Assembly: GCF_014356525.2 (NCBI RefSeq)
Contig: NC_052511.1
Span: 47,083,216-47,147,215, forward strand
From: Nilaparvata lugens
Taxonomy: Eukaryota; Arthropoda; Insecta; Hemiptera; Delphacidae
Direction: 5' to 3'
DNA length: 64,000 bases
Below are positions 43,827-56,446 of the stretch, piece after piece. Made by a program: the position numbers and the translations under genes. Position 1 is the stretch's first letter; each line of letters begins with the position of its first letter. The notes beneath the pieces were generated by a model. That model was not told the origin of the DNA. It saw only the letters and a list, made by a program, of their open reading frames with translations, and ran no database searches.

Positions 43827-44300
43827 ATCCTATCAATTATCTAGTTATCATACAAGATTTGAGAGCTGTTAATATTCAAATTTTACAGCACTGTTCAACT
43901 TACTATAATCTATCACAGAAATTTTACAAAATTGGAATGGAGAATCATGAATAACTAGAGCTACCTTCAGTACCTAATTCCTAATCCTATCAATAATCTA
44001 GTTATCATACAAGATTTGAGAGCTGTTACTATTCAAATTTTACAGCACTGTTCAACTTCACTTTAATCTATCACAGAAATTTTACAAAATTGGAATGGAA
44101 AATCAAATGGAGCTACCTTCACTACCTAATTCCTAATCCTATCAATAATCTAGCTATCATACAAGATTTGAGAGCTGTTACAATTCAAATTTTACAGCAC
44201 TGTTCAACTTTACTATAATCTATCACAGTTTGGTATTGAAATTTTACAAAATTAGAATGGAAAAATCATGAATAACTAGAGCTACCTTCAGTACTTAATA
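43827..44300. repeat. About 155-bp tandem repeat, three units
   Basis: TACAAGATTTGAGAGCTGTT at 43851, 44008 and 44160, with TTTTACAGCACTGTTCAACT in each unit. Confidence 0.88.
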
Positions 44301-44510
44301 GAAATATAAGGTACCTACTCTTTTTTAAAAACACCTTTTACTTATTTAAAAAAAAATAGTACTCACTTTTTCAAATATAAAAATGTTAAAGATTCTTTGA
44401 AATCACTATGCATCTCGGGAATTGTCCCATCTTTAATACTCATTAATAATAAACTATTAATTTATTTTTCTTCAATGTTGTTCTCCATCACAAACTGCTT
44501 ATTATTGAAT

Positions 44511-44716
44511 CACTTTTTGCTTTTAGAAAAAACGACTAGCAGTCAGATATTTTACAATAAATGAATATTAATCACTCACTGGACAACGATATCTTTCGGC
44601 AGTTCCGCCATCTTCTTGGTTGTTGACAACCAAATTAATTTATTCATTTATTAATTAATAAATTCATTTATTGTAAAATATCTTACTGCTAGTCGTTTTT
44701 TCTAAAAGCAAAAAGT
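44511..44716. mobile_element. Snap-back element, about 54-bp arms
   Basis: CTTTTTGCTTTTAGAAAAAA with CGACTAGCAGT at the left pairs with ACTGCTAGTCGTTTTTTCTA with AAAGCAAAAAG at the right. AT-rich flanks from 44300 to 45600 hold no supported gene. Confidence 0.85.
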
Positions 44717-45687
44717 AATTTATTTTTAGTTTGCACCCAAAGATGGGATGAGTCACAAAACGGATAGTAGTACTTTCAATTAATTTTAAATGGTTTTATG
44801 ATTGAAAAAATTTATTGTTTATCCAGAAGAAATAGAAAATGATGCTTTAGAAATAGATGCTTTCAAAAAAATGTTACTATATTTCCATTAGTATAGAAGT
44901 GTAGAAAATAAAATTGACAAAATAGAAAATAATTAAAAACAAAATTGACAACTGCTACAGTAAAATGCCATCCACATTCAAAATTCTAAACTATTCAACT
45001 CAGTTTAGTCATAAAAATCTTACAGCTTTTGGAGGAAAACTTGAGTTAATTTTCAAATAGACTAATTGAATAGGTCTTCAAAAAGTGCCATGTGCAAGCA
45101 ATTCAACAACAAAAATTATAAAAGCTTATTACAAAAACTTTTAGAGCTTCTAGAACTAATTCAAGCACACGGGCTCAAAATCAAAGTTAATAAGTTTTTA
45201 TTTTAGGACCAGTTTTGTCTGTAACTTCATTTACACTGTAACCAATCAGAATGGATGAAGACAATTACGGCAGCTGTAAGTATAGTCACAAAATAAAGTG
45301 AAATATTTTTCAATTTTCTGAACAATTTTAGACACTGAAACTAATCATGCTGATTTGGCGGCTTTCCAAAACCGTTGGAGAAAAAAATGACTGTTATTAG
45401 GAAATGTGAAACACGTTGGTAATAACTGAGAATGTCAATCAGTGTTTATTGACACTGAAAATAATGAAAAAATTAAATTTGCGATAATTATTGCACAGGA
45501 TTTTTAGAGTTTTAATCAGTCAAATTTATCTCTACACAATTTTATTACCTACATTGAAAAAAAATAATCTGTAGCCAATTTATGTATCTGTCATTCACAC
45601 GGTATACAAGTTTCACATTTCGAATCGATTTGTAAATGTAGAATTAATAATTAATAAAAAAATATTTACACTTTTTTGGAGTTCAGA

Positions 45688-45882
45688 AACTGTGTTTCTT
45701 GTAAATATTTGAAAAACACTTAGTTTTCTCGGAGTATTGCAATCTCCTCTTCGACGAAGAAGAAGAAGAGGAAGAAGAAGGAGAAGAATGAGAGGAAGAA
45801 GAATAAGAAGAAGGGTAAGAGGAGAAAAAGAGAAAGAAGAAGAATAAGTGTTTTCCAAATATTTACAAGTAACACACTGTTT
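45688..45882. mobile_element. Snap-back element enclosing an (AGA)n tract
   Basis: TGTTTCTTGTAAATATTTGA with AAAACACTTA pairs with TAAGTGTTTTCCAAATATTT with ACAAGTAACA. The loop is AGA-rich. A second copy with a different loop is at 60098-60254. Confidence 0.8.
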
Positions 45883-45938
45883 GAACTACAACAGAGTTAT
45901 TATAATTATATAGTGTTTCGTCATGGAAAGCAACATCA

Positions 45939-46712
45939 AAATATTTCATCCTAATTATGAAAATTCATTATTAAATAAATGAAAATTATAATTTCTTGCT
46001 TAATAAAATATAATTGATCATTTTAAACGAGAATGAACAATTAATATTAAATCAATAAACCTGTATCAGCTACCGTCTATAGATGGCATTGACTAGACAG
46101 AGGATCGGCAACGTTGTTCTGCTGTTAAACGAGAATGAACAGTTAATATAACATCAATAAACCTGTATCATCTACCGTCTATAGAAGGCATTGACAAGAC
46201 AGAGGATCGGCAACGTTGTTCTGCTATTAAACGAGAATGAACAGTTAATATTACATCAAAAAAACCTGTATCAGCTACCGTCTATAGAAGGCATTGACAA
46301 GACAGAGGATCGGCAACGTTGTTCTGCTATTGAACGAGAATGAACAGTTAATATTACATCAATAAACCTGTATCAACTACGGTCTATAGAAGGCATTGAC
46401 AAGACAGAGGATCGTCAAAGTTGTTCTGCTATCAAACGAGAATGAACAGTTAATATTACATCAATAAACGTCATGGAAAGCAACATCAAAGTATTTGATC
46501 TTAATTATGAAAATTCATTATGAAATAGTTGAAAAATATAATTTCTTGCTTAATAAAATATAATTGATCATTTTAAACGAGAATGAACAGTTAATATTAC
46601 ATCAATAAACCTGTATCAGCTACCGTCTATAGAAGGCATTGACAAGACAGAGGATCGGCAACGTTGCTCTGCTATATTTCTTCACTGCCATTATAACGTG
46701 GACCTCACTGTA
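45939..46712 (+). mobile_element. MITE A with internal 102-bp tandem expansion
   Basis: AAACGAGAATGAACAGTTAA at about 46025, 46127, 46229, 46332 (one base changed) and 46434, each followed by CTACCGTCTATAGAAGGC-type sequence. It ends with the normal right terminus ATAACGTGGACCTCACTGTA. The left terminus is missing. Confidence 0.9.
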
Positions 46713-47049
46713 CTTTGAGTTTCGAGTTCCGTCATGAGCCTTGAATGCCAAGCTCCATTGAAAACTGATATTCTATGTTGTGGCATACCACGAAACGTGT
46801 TAAATGGTGATACATTATTTAGAATGAGAGATAGGATACATTAGAGGATACATTCCAAGAGTGATGGAGGGTAGAGATGTATCTCCAAGTGAGAAATGTA
46901 TTCTGTTTGAGAATGTGAGTGTTAAGAACAAGATACCCTCTAGAAATGAGGAATCTAGAGAATATATTATTACCAGAGAGAAGGTCTATATAATATTATT
47001 ATCATCGAAAAAGGATGCTCATTTTGATATTGACAAGCTTATTTTACTT

Positions 47050-47249
47050 TCCTTGCCCTTTTACCATAGGTAAGGAAAGTATTGCTTTCCGAAAAAAATT
47101 AAGGTAACCCAATTTCTAAATTTCTATACGTTTCAAGGTCCCCTGAGTCCAAAAAACTGGTTTTTGGGTACGGTATTGGTCTGTATGTGTGTGTATGTGT
47201 GTGTGTGTGTGGTGTGTGTGTGTGTGTGTGGTGTGTGTGGTGTGTGTGT

Positions 47250-47335
<86 letters not shown>

Positions 47336-47341
47336 TGTGTG

Positions 47342-47439
<98 letters not shown>

Positions 47440-47598
47440 AGTGTATGTGCGTCGCGTCTGTGTACACGATATCTCATCTCCCAATTAACGGAATGACTTG
47501 AAATTTGGAACTTAAGGTCCTTTCACTATAAGGATCCGACACGAACAATTCCGATCAAATGCAATTCAAGATGGCGTCTAAAATGGCGAAAATGTTGA
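47050..47598 (+). mobile_element. Element B, truncated, with a long (TG)n
   Basis: Starts TTTCCTTGCCCTTTTACCAT. The (TG)n with GGTGTG interruptions covers about 47183-47436. It stops at GGCGAAAATGTTGACAAGAC, where MITE A repeat sequence resumes. Confidence 0.85.
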
Positions 47599-48188
47599 CA
47601 AGACAGAGGATCGGCAACGTTGTTCTGCTATTAAACGAGAATGAAAAGTTAATATTACATCAATAAACCTGTATCAGCTACCGTCTATAGAAGGCATTGA
47701 CAAGACAGAGGATCGGCAACGTTGTTCTGCTATTAAACGAGAATGAAAAGTTAATATTACATCAATAAACCTGTATCAGCTACCGTCTATAGAAGGCATT
47801 GACAAGACAGAGGATCGGCAACGTTGTTCTGCTATTAAACGAGAATGAACAGTTAATATTACATCAATAAACCTGTATCAGCTACCGTCTATTGAGGCAT
47901 TGACAAGACAGAGGATCGGCAATGTTGTTCTGCTATTAAATGAGAATGAACAGTTAATACCGTATTACATCAATAAACCTGTATCAGCTTCCGTCTATAG
48001 AAGGCATTGACAAGACAGAGGATCGGCAACGTTGTTCTGCTATTAAACGAGAATGAACAGTTATTAATATAACATCAATAAACCTGTATCAGCTAACGTC
48101 TATAGAAGGCATTGACAAGACAGAGGATCGGCAACGTTGTTCTGCTATATTTCATCACTGCCATTATAACGTGGACCTCACTGTACTT
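47598..48188 (+). mobile_element. Second MITE A tandem expansion
   Basis: Five to six more 102-bp units, then the right terminus at about 48188. The sequence after it (TTTGAGTTTCGAGTTCCGTC onward) repeats that after 46712, offset 1475 bp, so the block is a tandem duplication. Confidence 0.88.
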
Positions 48189-48499
48189 TGAGTTTCGAGT
48201 TCCGTCATGAGCCTTGAATGCCAAGCTCCATTGAAAGCGGATATTCTATGTTGTGGCATACCCCGAAACGTGTGAAATGGTGATACATTATTTAGAATGA
48301 GAGATAGGATACATTAGAGGATACATTCCAAGAGTGATGGAGGGTAGAGATGTATCTCCAAGTGAGAAATGTATTCTGTTTGAGAATGTAAGTGTAGATG
48401 ATGAACAAGATACCCTCTAGAAATGAGGAATCTAGAAAATATATTATTATCAGAGAGAAGGTCTCTATATATTATTATCATTGAAAAAGGATGGCTTAA

Positions 48500-49567
48500 G
48501 CTGCGTTTACACCAAAGTTATTAACACAATTTTAAGGCTGTGCAAAGGCTAAAAATAAACTTTCTACTCTTGATATTTTTCGAAGTTTTTCGATTTGTAT
48601 ATCATCAGGAAATCAAAATGAAAAAGTTTTCTGAAAATATCAATTTTTGAAAGTTATTCAATTTACCAAAAATAACTCAACTAAAAGTTATTTTTGGTGT
48701 TTTTTAGTAAATTGAATAACTATCTTAAAAATTGATATTTTCAGAAAATTTTTGTTTTACTAGATCAGCAATAGCATGAAAAATCTATCCTCTAAATCTC
48801 ATGGATTTATCTCTTACTGAACTTGAAATGTTCTGTCCTAAAAATTTAAACTTTGAGCGCTTATATCTCAAAAAGTAATGATCAGAAAGAAAATGTTTTT
48901 CTGAGAAAACTTTTTCATTTTGATAGCTTGATGTTATACAAATCGAAAAATATCAAGAGTAGAATAGCTATTTATGTATTAAGAGCTTAATGCGCGACTT
49001 TATCGCTCGCGCAAAACAGTCATCACGCGACGTGAAGCGGAGCGTGATAATTTTGCAAGAGCGATAAAGAAGCATTATGCGCGAATTACATACAAAATTT
49101 TTTCTACAACTGCCCAAACCTGTTAAATTACTTATATCGGCGGAGTACAATTACCGACTTTTTAAATTAAGATCTGACTTTTTGGCGAGCTGCTTACAAT
49201 CAGCTGATTAGGGAGCGTAAAGAAACTCTTCTGCACATGCGCGAATGATTTGGGAGCGTAAAGTAAATCTACTGCGCATGCGCGGATGGTTAGCGAGCGA
49301 AAAAGTAGATTCTCCTCAGAAATAAGCTGTTTTATGAGGAGAATTTGAGTGAGTAAATTCTTTCTTTACGTGCAGTTGTAGAAAAAGTTTATTTTTAGCC
49401 TTTGCACAGCCTTAATAGCTTAATCCTTATAAATTCTATTAGATTGGATAGAATTTGACAAACACATATGTTTATCATGTGTATAAGTTATGTTCAATCT
49501 AATACAATCTTTAAGGATTGAGTACCGGTAATTAACATTTTGTTAATAAATTTGGTGTAAACGCAGC
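48500..49567. mobile_element. 1068-bp inverted-repeat element flanked by TTAA
   Basis: TTAA at 48496-48499 and 49568-49571 flank the ends GCTGCGTTTACACCAA and TTGGTGTAAACGCAGC. Inner sequence also pairs (AGGCTGTGCAAAGGCTAAAA with TTTTAGCCTTTGCACAGCCT). TTAA duplication is typical of piggyBac-type transposition. No transposase frame is present. Confidence 0.85.
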
Positions 49568-49649
49568 TTAAATCCATGAAATATCCAATCTAATTTAAGT
49601 TTTCTGTATGTTTTAATATGTACAATGTTGTTTCTTATTTTTTATTTTT

Positions 49650-49745
49650 TATTCTTTATTGATTCATGATAGGGAGAGAAAAATAAGGTAACCTTGTGCT
49701 ATTCCTCTCCCAAATTTAGATAAGGTTACACATAGTAACATAAAG
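49650..49745 (-). mobile_element. LINE-like 3' end, inverted
   Basis: GATAGGGAGAGAAAAATAAG, then GTGCTATTCCTCTCCCAAAT, the inverted form of 37340-37496. Confidence 0.75.
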
Positions 49746-49944
49746 TAAATAGGCCTATACGCTGAAATTTAATGATATTATTATTTTAATGAGAATATCC
49801 GTTAAGAGGTAGGCCAACCTATATATTCTATACAGTATAGGAAAACTTGATTTTAAAAAAAATTGTAAACCCTGTCTTTCATACAGTATATAAGATTTAA
49901 ATGATTTATCTCCTGATGAATACAAAAAAAAATATATAAATTTT

Positions 49945-50245
49945 AAAATGAGCATTCTACAGTTGAATATGAGAGATTGTCATCTTCAAAATAGAGAATC
50001 CATTTTATTGTTTTTAAACCATTGTTAGCTTCATCTCCAGTAAAATACAAAAGTTGTCAACTTAAAAATGAGCAATCTACAGGAAAAAAGATTAACATCG
50101 ATTCATTGCAAATATAAGAGGTTGTCAGCTTCAAAATAAAAAATTCATATTGTTAATAAACCATTTTCAGATTCAAATGAGCTCGTCAACTTTAAAATGA
50201 GCAATGCATAACAGCTTGTCAACTTCAAAATAAACAATCCATTGT
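49945..50245. repeat. Irregular short repeats
   Basis: GTCAACTTTAAAATGAGCAAT-like blocks recur at irregular spacing of about 30-75 bp. The stretch 50245-50680 holds no supported gene. Confidence 0.45.
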
Positions 50246-50879
50246 TCAAATCGTTCCCCATCGAAAAACACAACAATGAACCCGGCTTATTGTTCATGAA
50301 AATTTCGACAGAAAATTCGCAAATGTCAATAACAGAGTTTTCAATTAGACAGGCAATCATCACTCCTGTTTTCCCGGTGGAAAACAATCAGTTTTCCCGC
50401 GATAAAAACAAGTGGAAAAGTTGGATAAAAAAGCCTCAATGTCATGTCATGAAGCAGAACATCGATTCATTGAAACAATGTCGGTTTGAAATAAAAATAA
50501 CATCAAAAAATTGACATCAAAATAATTGATGTCTGGTTTGTGATTGAAGGTCATACAACTGGAATTGCACGGTTGTTACAGTGAAATCATTCACGTCCAA
50601 CTGTCAGGATTCATCATATATAACATGAAAGCTACCCACTTACATAATTCTGACAGTATATAGTGGAAATATCTATATTTATAGTGAAGTCCACGTTGTA
50701 ATGGCAGTGTTTAATTTTCAATGGTACTGCTATCCTTGTCTATCATTCAACAAAGCGTATAGCACTATCTCTTCCTCGCTTTGCTCTGTTTCCAGATTGT
50801 CTTTTAACAATGTAGAATTATAAATTAACTAGCCGCTAATTAATTAGCCGCTAATTATTAATTAATAATTAATTATTAT

Positions 50880-51058
50880 TCCATTTCCTTTCTACTATTA
50901 TCTTGCCAATGTCTTCGATTTTTGTTCCATTCCTAACCCAAGTATTTCTTTTCCTATCTCTTCTTGTCACTACGATCATTATTCTTTCCATCGATCTTAT
51001 ACTAGTTCTTAGCTTTTTTATTAATTTTTCATTCAATGTCCAAGTTTCACAGCGGCAC
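50880..51058 (-). pseudogene. Second, unrelated non-LTR reverse transcriptase fragment
   Basis: The minus-strand frame reads CETWTLNEKLIKKLRTSIRS, MERIMIVVTRRDRKRNTWVR and TKIEDIGKIIVERKWN, the C-terminal motif series (ETWTL, RAMER, RNxxIR, KW) of a different LINE lineage from the one at 8828. It lies in sequence inserted into a MITE A copy (50680-51948). Only about 60 codons remain, with no catalytic core. Confidence 0.7.
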
Positions 51059-51061
51059 GCT

Positions 51062-51252
51062 TCGCTCGCCATATCCGTCTAGCCAGGGGGCTCCGCCCCC
51101 TGGACCCCTGACTGGATCGTCCAAGAGTGAGATCACCAGGCTCGCTTCGCTCGCCTGCATTTTTCATTTGTAGGACAATCATATGTTAGGACGATCCAGT
51201 CCGGGGTCCAGACTAAACGTCTGGCTAAACGGATATGGCGAGCGAAGCTAGC
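51062..51252. repeat. Inverted repeat with GC-rich hairpins
   Basis: TTCGCTCGCCATATCCGT at about 51062-51079 pairs with ACGGATATGGCGAGCGAA at about 51230-51247. GGGGGCTCCGCCCCC forms a tight hairpin inside, and GGATCGTCC and GGACGATCC also pair. Confidence 0.8.
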
Positions 51253-52071
51253 CTGACGGCTAATATAATATTCCCAGGAATAGCTCTGAGCAGTGTCCAA
51301 TCAATTTTTCCGCGATAAATGCATTTCAATCTTTAACTCGGTGCCAACCTAACAAAGTCAACTCAACTTAATGCCAACCTGACAAAAATATTAATTTAGT
51401 TACCAGTTAACAACTGTTTCGAAGAGGTACTCTCTCTAGATTATAGTTCTATATTAACATATGGTATGGAAATTTTTCAATTATAATTAAGAGAATAAGA
51501 AGAATATACATGCTAAAAACGAACTTTAAACCCTTAAAAACCACCCTTAGAGTTAAAATATTGCCAAAAGATTTCTTAATGCGCCTCTAAAGGGCCAACT
51601 GAACATACCTACCAAATTTGAACGTTTTTGGTCCGGTAGATTTTTAGTTCTGCGAGTGAGTGAGTCAGTGAGTGAGTGAGTGAGTGAGTGCCATTTCGCT
51701 TTTAAATGATAGACTATATAGATTGATTAACAAAATATTTAATCTCAATTATGAAATTATTGAAAATAGAATTTCTTGCTTAATAAACTATAATTTCTGA
51801 TTATTTTAAACGAGAATGAACAGTTAATAAATTACATCAATAAACCTGTATCAGCTACCGTCTATAGAAGACATTGACAAGACAGAGGATCGGCAACGTT
51901 GTTCTCCTATCTTTCTCCACTGTCATTATAATGTGGTCCTCACTATAGTTGCATTTAATCATGGTTAAAATTCAACAGGCTTTTGTGGAACCGGGCCAAA
52001 AACTTCAATATTATTGTAATCTCTAAGTGGTTTTTCATAATGGGATGATTGTTCTAAGCTAGATGATATTC

Positions 52072-52106
52072 TTCTCTGCCATTATAACGTGGACCTCAGA
52101 CCTCAT
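52072..52106 (+). mobile_element. MITE A right-terminus fragment
   Basis: TGCCATTATAACGTGGACCT followed by CAGACCTCATTATA. Confidence 0.6.
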
Positions 52107-52239
52107 TATAGATTCACATCAAAAACTGTCAGAACTTCACATCTTCTTCCTCAAATACTTGAAACCCACTCTGCCCTAATATTTCATCATTTTATCATTT
52201 CGTTTTAAAATGTAGGATCTATTCCTGTTAATGTCTATT

Positions 52240-52371
52240 ACTTTCCTTGCCCTATTACCATAGGTAAGGAAAGTATTGCTTTCCGAAAAAAAATTAAGGT
52301 ACCCCAATTTCTAAATTTCTATACCTTTCAAGGTCCCCTGAGTCCAAAAAAGTGGTTTTTGGGTATTGGTC

Positions 52372-52434
<63 letters not shown>

Positions 52435-53110
52435 TGTGTGTGTGGTGTGTGTGTGTGTGTGTATGAGTGTATGTGCGTCTGTGTACACGATATCTCATCT
52501 CCCAATCAACGGAATGACTTGAAATTTGGAACTTAAGGTCCTAACAATATAAGTATCCGACACGAACAATTTCGATCTGATGCAATTCAAAATGGCGGCT
52601 AAAATGGCGAAAATGTTGTCAAAAACAGGGTTTTTTGCAATTTTCTCGAAAACGGCTCCAACGATTTTGATCATACCTAAAATAGTCATCGATAAGCTCT
52701 ATCAACTGCCACAAGTCCCATATCTGTAAAAATTTCAGGAGCTTCGCCCCATCAATGCAGATAGATTCCCAATTATCAGGCTTCAGATACAATTGAAACG
52801 AAAAAAATCAAGTGGAGTAGATTGAGCATGAAAATCTCTACAATTAATGTTCAGTAACATTTTCACCTAAAATTGAAAATAAGCTTTAAATTCGAGAAAA
52901 TGTGATTATTCAATTGCAAATTATTGTTGATTCTATTAAATCATTCACTATGAAGAGATAGCAGACCTCATGTGTGTCTCCAGCGTTATTGCCCTGTCAC
53001 CAGCTGGCTCAAATCTTTGAATAGTAGACTTGAGATGCGCGGGAACACTAGCGTCAGGTGATCAATTTTCATAACGGCAAGGAAAGTTGTGTGAGTGCGC
53101 CACACCAGAT
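52240..53110 (+). mobile_element. Element B, full copy with (TG)n
   Basis: Starts ACTTTCCTTGCCCTATTACC, (TG)n at about 52375-52462, ends GAGTGCGCCACACCAGA. It lies about 140 bp upstream of globin exon 2. Confidence 0.88.
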
Positions 53111-53253
53111 TTTTTTGTGTAGTGGGGATAGAAATTGTATTGGAATCCAATACCTTCAAATCTCGTAGGCCTACTTTTAGTTATTTTTCTGATGTTGAAT
53201 GGAGAAATTAAATTTCAAATTTCAAAAATTTCAAATTTTATGTTTTGTTACAG

Positions 53254-53348
53254 GGCACCTTAACTACAGAACACAAGGAAATAGTGAAACAAACCTGGGC
53301 CATCGTAGAAGCCGATAAATCTAAACATGGCAAGGATTTATTTTTTGA
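53254..53348 (+). CDS. Globin, coding exon 2 (helices A-B)
   Basis: Encodes residues 10-41 of the predicted protein. The acceptor is TTTTGTTACAG and the donor GA|GTGAGT. It contains the globin helix A tryptophan (W24, in IVKQTWAIVEAD) and the start of helix B (HGKDLFFE). The intron falls in phase 2 after the second base of codon 41 (GA|A), which corresponds to the conserved globin intron B12.2. Globins bind haem and reversibly bind oxygen; insect ones are usually intracellular and act in tracheal or fat-body tissue. I see no signal peptide, consistent with an intracellular form. Family assignment is firm; the subfamily is not assigned. Confidence 0.93.
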
Positions 53349-53439
53349 GTGAGTTTATTCAATTTTCTTTAATTAAAAAAATATTCAATGAGTTAAATTA
53401 TTATTGGTTTAATTGATTCTATTCACACAATCCTATTAT

Positions 53440-54497
53440 ATTAAGCAATCAATTTCTGTATTTATATATCTGGTTATTTTTATATCTGGCTATTTTTATA
53501 TCTGCTGGTTATTTATGTTTTACGGATCTCGAAAACGGCTCTAACGATTTTCACGAAATTTGGAACATAGTAGGTTTATGATATAAAAAGAAAAATAAAA
53601 ATCTTAGTACCATTTTTGAAATATTTAATCACAACATGTTTCGGACATTGATGCCATTTTCAAGTGATATGAAATAAATAAATACTGCTAGAAGATTCTT
53701 ATTTTGATCATATGTTAGTGTATCCATATGATTTTATGAACTAAAACTATAAATTGTGGATTTAAATTCTATCAAAAATGAGGTTATTTGGTGTCTAATT
53801 GGATTAAGTTTATTAAGTTTATATGTTGTGATTAAATATTTCAAAAAGGGTACTAAGATTTTTATTTTTCTTTCTATTTCTATAAAAGTAGCCCTATACA
53901 GAAAAGAGATAAATAGGTTTATGATATTAAGAATCGATTGCACTAGGTCTCATTCTTTGGAAAACTCGCTGAAGGACATTAAAAGGATAATTCATCCTTG
54001 GAAAACAGATGATAATTTCGTCGTCTCTCGATAACAGAAGATGCGTGTGCCTGTGTGGGAGAGAGACATAATTATTTCCAGCTGTGTAATCATAATCAAT
54101 CAGCAAGAAAATTTAATCGATTTGATCAACATAATCTGATTTGTTGACATGACATGATAATCCTCCTAAACTAGAGTATATCATAATTATCAAAGTTGAT
54201 CATTATTTGACAATTTAAAGTGATTAGCGAGTGTTATTTTGTTATTCAATTTGGTTTGTATATAATCTAAATTATAATTTTTTTGTTTTCAAATTTTTGA
54301 ACAGAAAATTGAACCTGAATTTAAGTGTATGGAACATATCCTACTTTCTAGACTATTTATAGTGTATAAATCAAAATTCGGGAAAGAAACAGTTTTGGGC
54401 TGTGCCTGTTAGTACTTCCCCAATCATTTTTAAGAATTGTGTTCGGTTTATCAAAAGTCAATAAATAAATAACGAGCGAAGCTCGGTGTCCCGATAT
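53440..54497 (+). mobile_element. Repeat C, long form with nested snap-back
   Basis: Starts TATTATATTAAGCAATCAAT and ends ACGAGCGAAGCTCGGTGTCC. Interrupted at 53586-53876 by a snap-back element. Confidence 0.75.
53586..53876. mobile_element. Snap-back element, about 50-bp arms
   Basis: AAAGAAAAATAAAAATCTTA at the left pairs with TAAGATTTTTATTTTTCTTT at the right; the pairing extends through AAATATTTAATCACAACAT. The host repeat GGTTTATGATAT resumes afterwards. Confidence 0.88.
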
Positions 54498-55096
54498 TCT
54501 ATATAAATAAAAATCGAGCCTCAAATTTTGACATTCAATAACTTTTTTATGTGTGCACCGAATTTGATGATTTTTTCAGTTGTGTTTGCTATGTTCAGGA
54601 CCAGGTTTATGGCCTATCAAATATATAATCCGACTTCAGGACTCTTTCCTACGATCCTTCAAAGTTTGCATGTGATCCTTATGGGAGAAGATTTGTGAGC
54701 TGGCCACACACAGAAATAAAAATCAGCTGCTATAATCATTGCGTCATACAACAGCCGTCGGTAGATAGTAGACAAGAGTGTGTGTTGCTCCATAAACGTC
54801 CATGTATTTTATTCGAAACGCCGATTAAAAACAAAATGACTGTTCTGTGTGTAACCACCCAGCAGTGCGGCCTCAGGTTAAAGACTTACATGCTCTAAAG
54901 ACATGCCTTGTTTCAAAATGTAATTGTGCTGTCTTCGGTGCTCAGAATTAATTGATTTTTAGTAAATCATTCATTTTGCAATTGGCAAATTATCTATATA
55001 GATAAAATGCCGCATCGCACCTCCTCAGGTGTGAATCCAATTGTCATGAGATGCATTAAACTATTTGGCGGTACGGAGTTCGCCGGGCCAGCTAGT
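54498..55096 (+). mobile_element. Helitron-like element ending CTAGT
   Basis: Starts TCTATATAAATAAAAATCG and ends GGCGGTACGGAGTTCGCCGG then GCCAGCTAGT. The GGCG/CGCC hairpin and CTAGT end match the element at 18968-19461. A frame at 54695-54898 has no recognised motif. Confidence 0.6.
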
Positions 55097-56446
55097 CATT
55101 AATATACGGTCTAAAAATATTTCAATACCTGAAACATAAATAAATTGGTAGATTAATTATTGGCCTTATTTTATCAATTACTAGATAGAATGAATAGGAT
55201 AGTCAAAAATGTAATATTGTTGAATTAATTCAAATAAAAATGATTTAGATTTTATCTCTTCAACTTTCCCTAGATGGCAAATCTTCATGAGAAGAATTTC
55301 CTACAACAAAATTTGTTGTAGGAATAATATTGATGATAGTATTGATTAATATCGATTATAGTGGTAAATTAATCCTTAATTGTGGTTATCATTATTGCGC
55401 AATTAATAATTATTTAAAATATTTTTTTCATTCTTCTCCTCTTTGTAATTATATATTGTAGCCTACATCAATTATTAATCATAGTTATTTTCATTGTACC
55501 TTCGTACATCATCAATATCATCAATATTATTGTTACCAATATTGTCTTTTTTCTTTAGAGCTGATTTTGAATATAAATTAAAATATAAATCTGACTAAAT
55601 GTCGTGTCGTGACTAATAAATTTTAAAAAGGGTACCTACTCAGATTTATACTTTTATTTATGTCAACAATATTGTACGATCAATTACGAATAATTATGTG
55701 AGATGATACATGTTTTATTCGCTCTATATTATAATATTTTGAGAATTTGTAAATTTGAGTTTAGTATTCACATTGCTTCTTGTATTTGTATTTATTGTCT
55801 GTGTGGAAATGAATTTGAATTTAAATTAAATTCTAAATTAACACTTTGCACAGAGCCGTTGTGGAATTTCTCCATATTAATGTGAAATAAAAAGTATCTT
55901 AGAATAGAATAGAAAAATACTTCATTCAACAAATGTAAGAAATGCATAGAACGGTGTCAATAAATTACAATATAAATATAAATAATCAGGCTAGCCTATT
56001 ATACATAGACCACGTTTCGTCAAAAATCAATGTTGAACTCTTGAAAAGAATACAGCGAAAATTTGACCAGATATTCCTTTCAATTCTTTGTAAAACATTC
56101 TTGGATCTTCTAATATTTGGAGACTGCTTGGTAACTTTACAAAACACTTCTTACTTCTGTAAATAGTTTTTTTCGTAAAAAGATATAATCTGTGCCTCTC
56201 TATTATACCACCAAACCTTGAATTATAACCGTGAGTGTTATTTATCAAGTTTTTGTAACCAAATTTTTTGAAAAAGACTATAACATCATATATGTATTGT
56301 CCATATAATTATTGTGAAAATTCCTAGGTCTGAGAAAGCTAATTTTACAGAATCAGTTCTATTGAGGTTTAGCATAATTCTTATTGCTCGTTTTTGCTGT
56401 TTTAGAATTTAATAAATTGTGAATAATCTTTCCTCTTTTCTTGCAG
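55097..56446. other. Globin intron 2, no element recognised
   Basis: About 1.3 kb of AT-rich, apparently low-copy sequence up to the exon 3 acceptor. It is the least repetitive part of the gene. No gene or RNA signal. Confidence 0.5.

Larger units (their letters stand above)
50680..51948 (+). mobile_element. MITE A split by about 0.9 kb of nested insertions
   Basis: Left terminus TATAGTGAAGTCCACGTTGT and right terminus GTCATTATAATGTGGTCCTC. Between about 50827 and 51725 it holds the LINE fragment (50880-51058), an inverted-repeat block (51062-51250) and a (GAGT)n-like end at about 51654-51690. Confidence 0.8.

Noticed and set aside
54695..54898. 67-codon frame with several Cys and His
   Set aside because: Lies inside a helitron-like repeat; the Cys/His spacing fits no zinc-finger pattern I can support.
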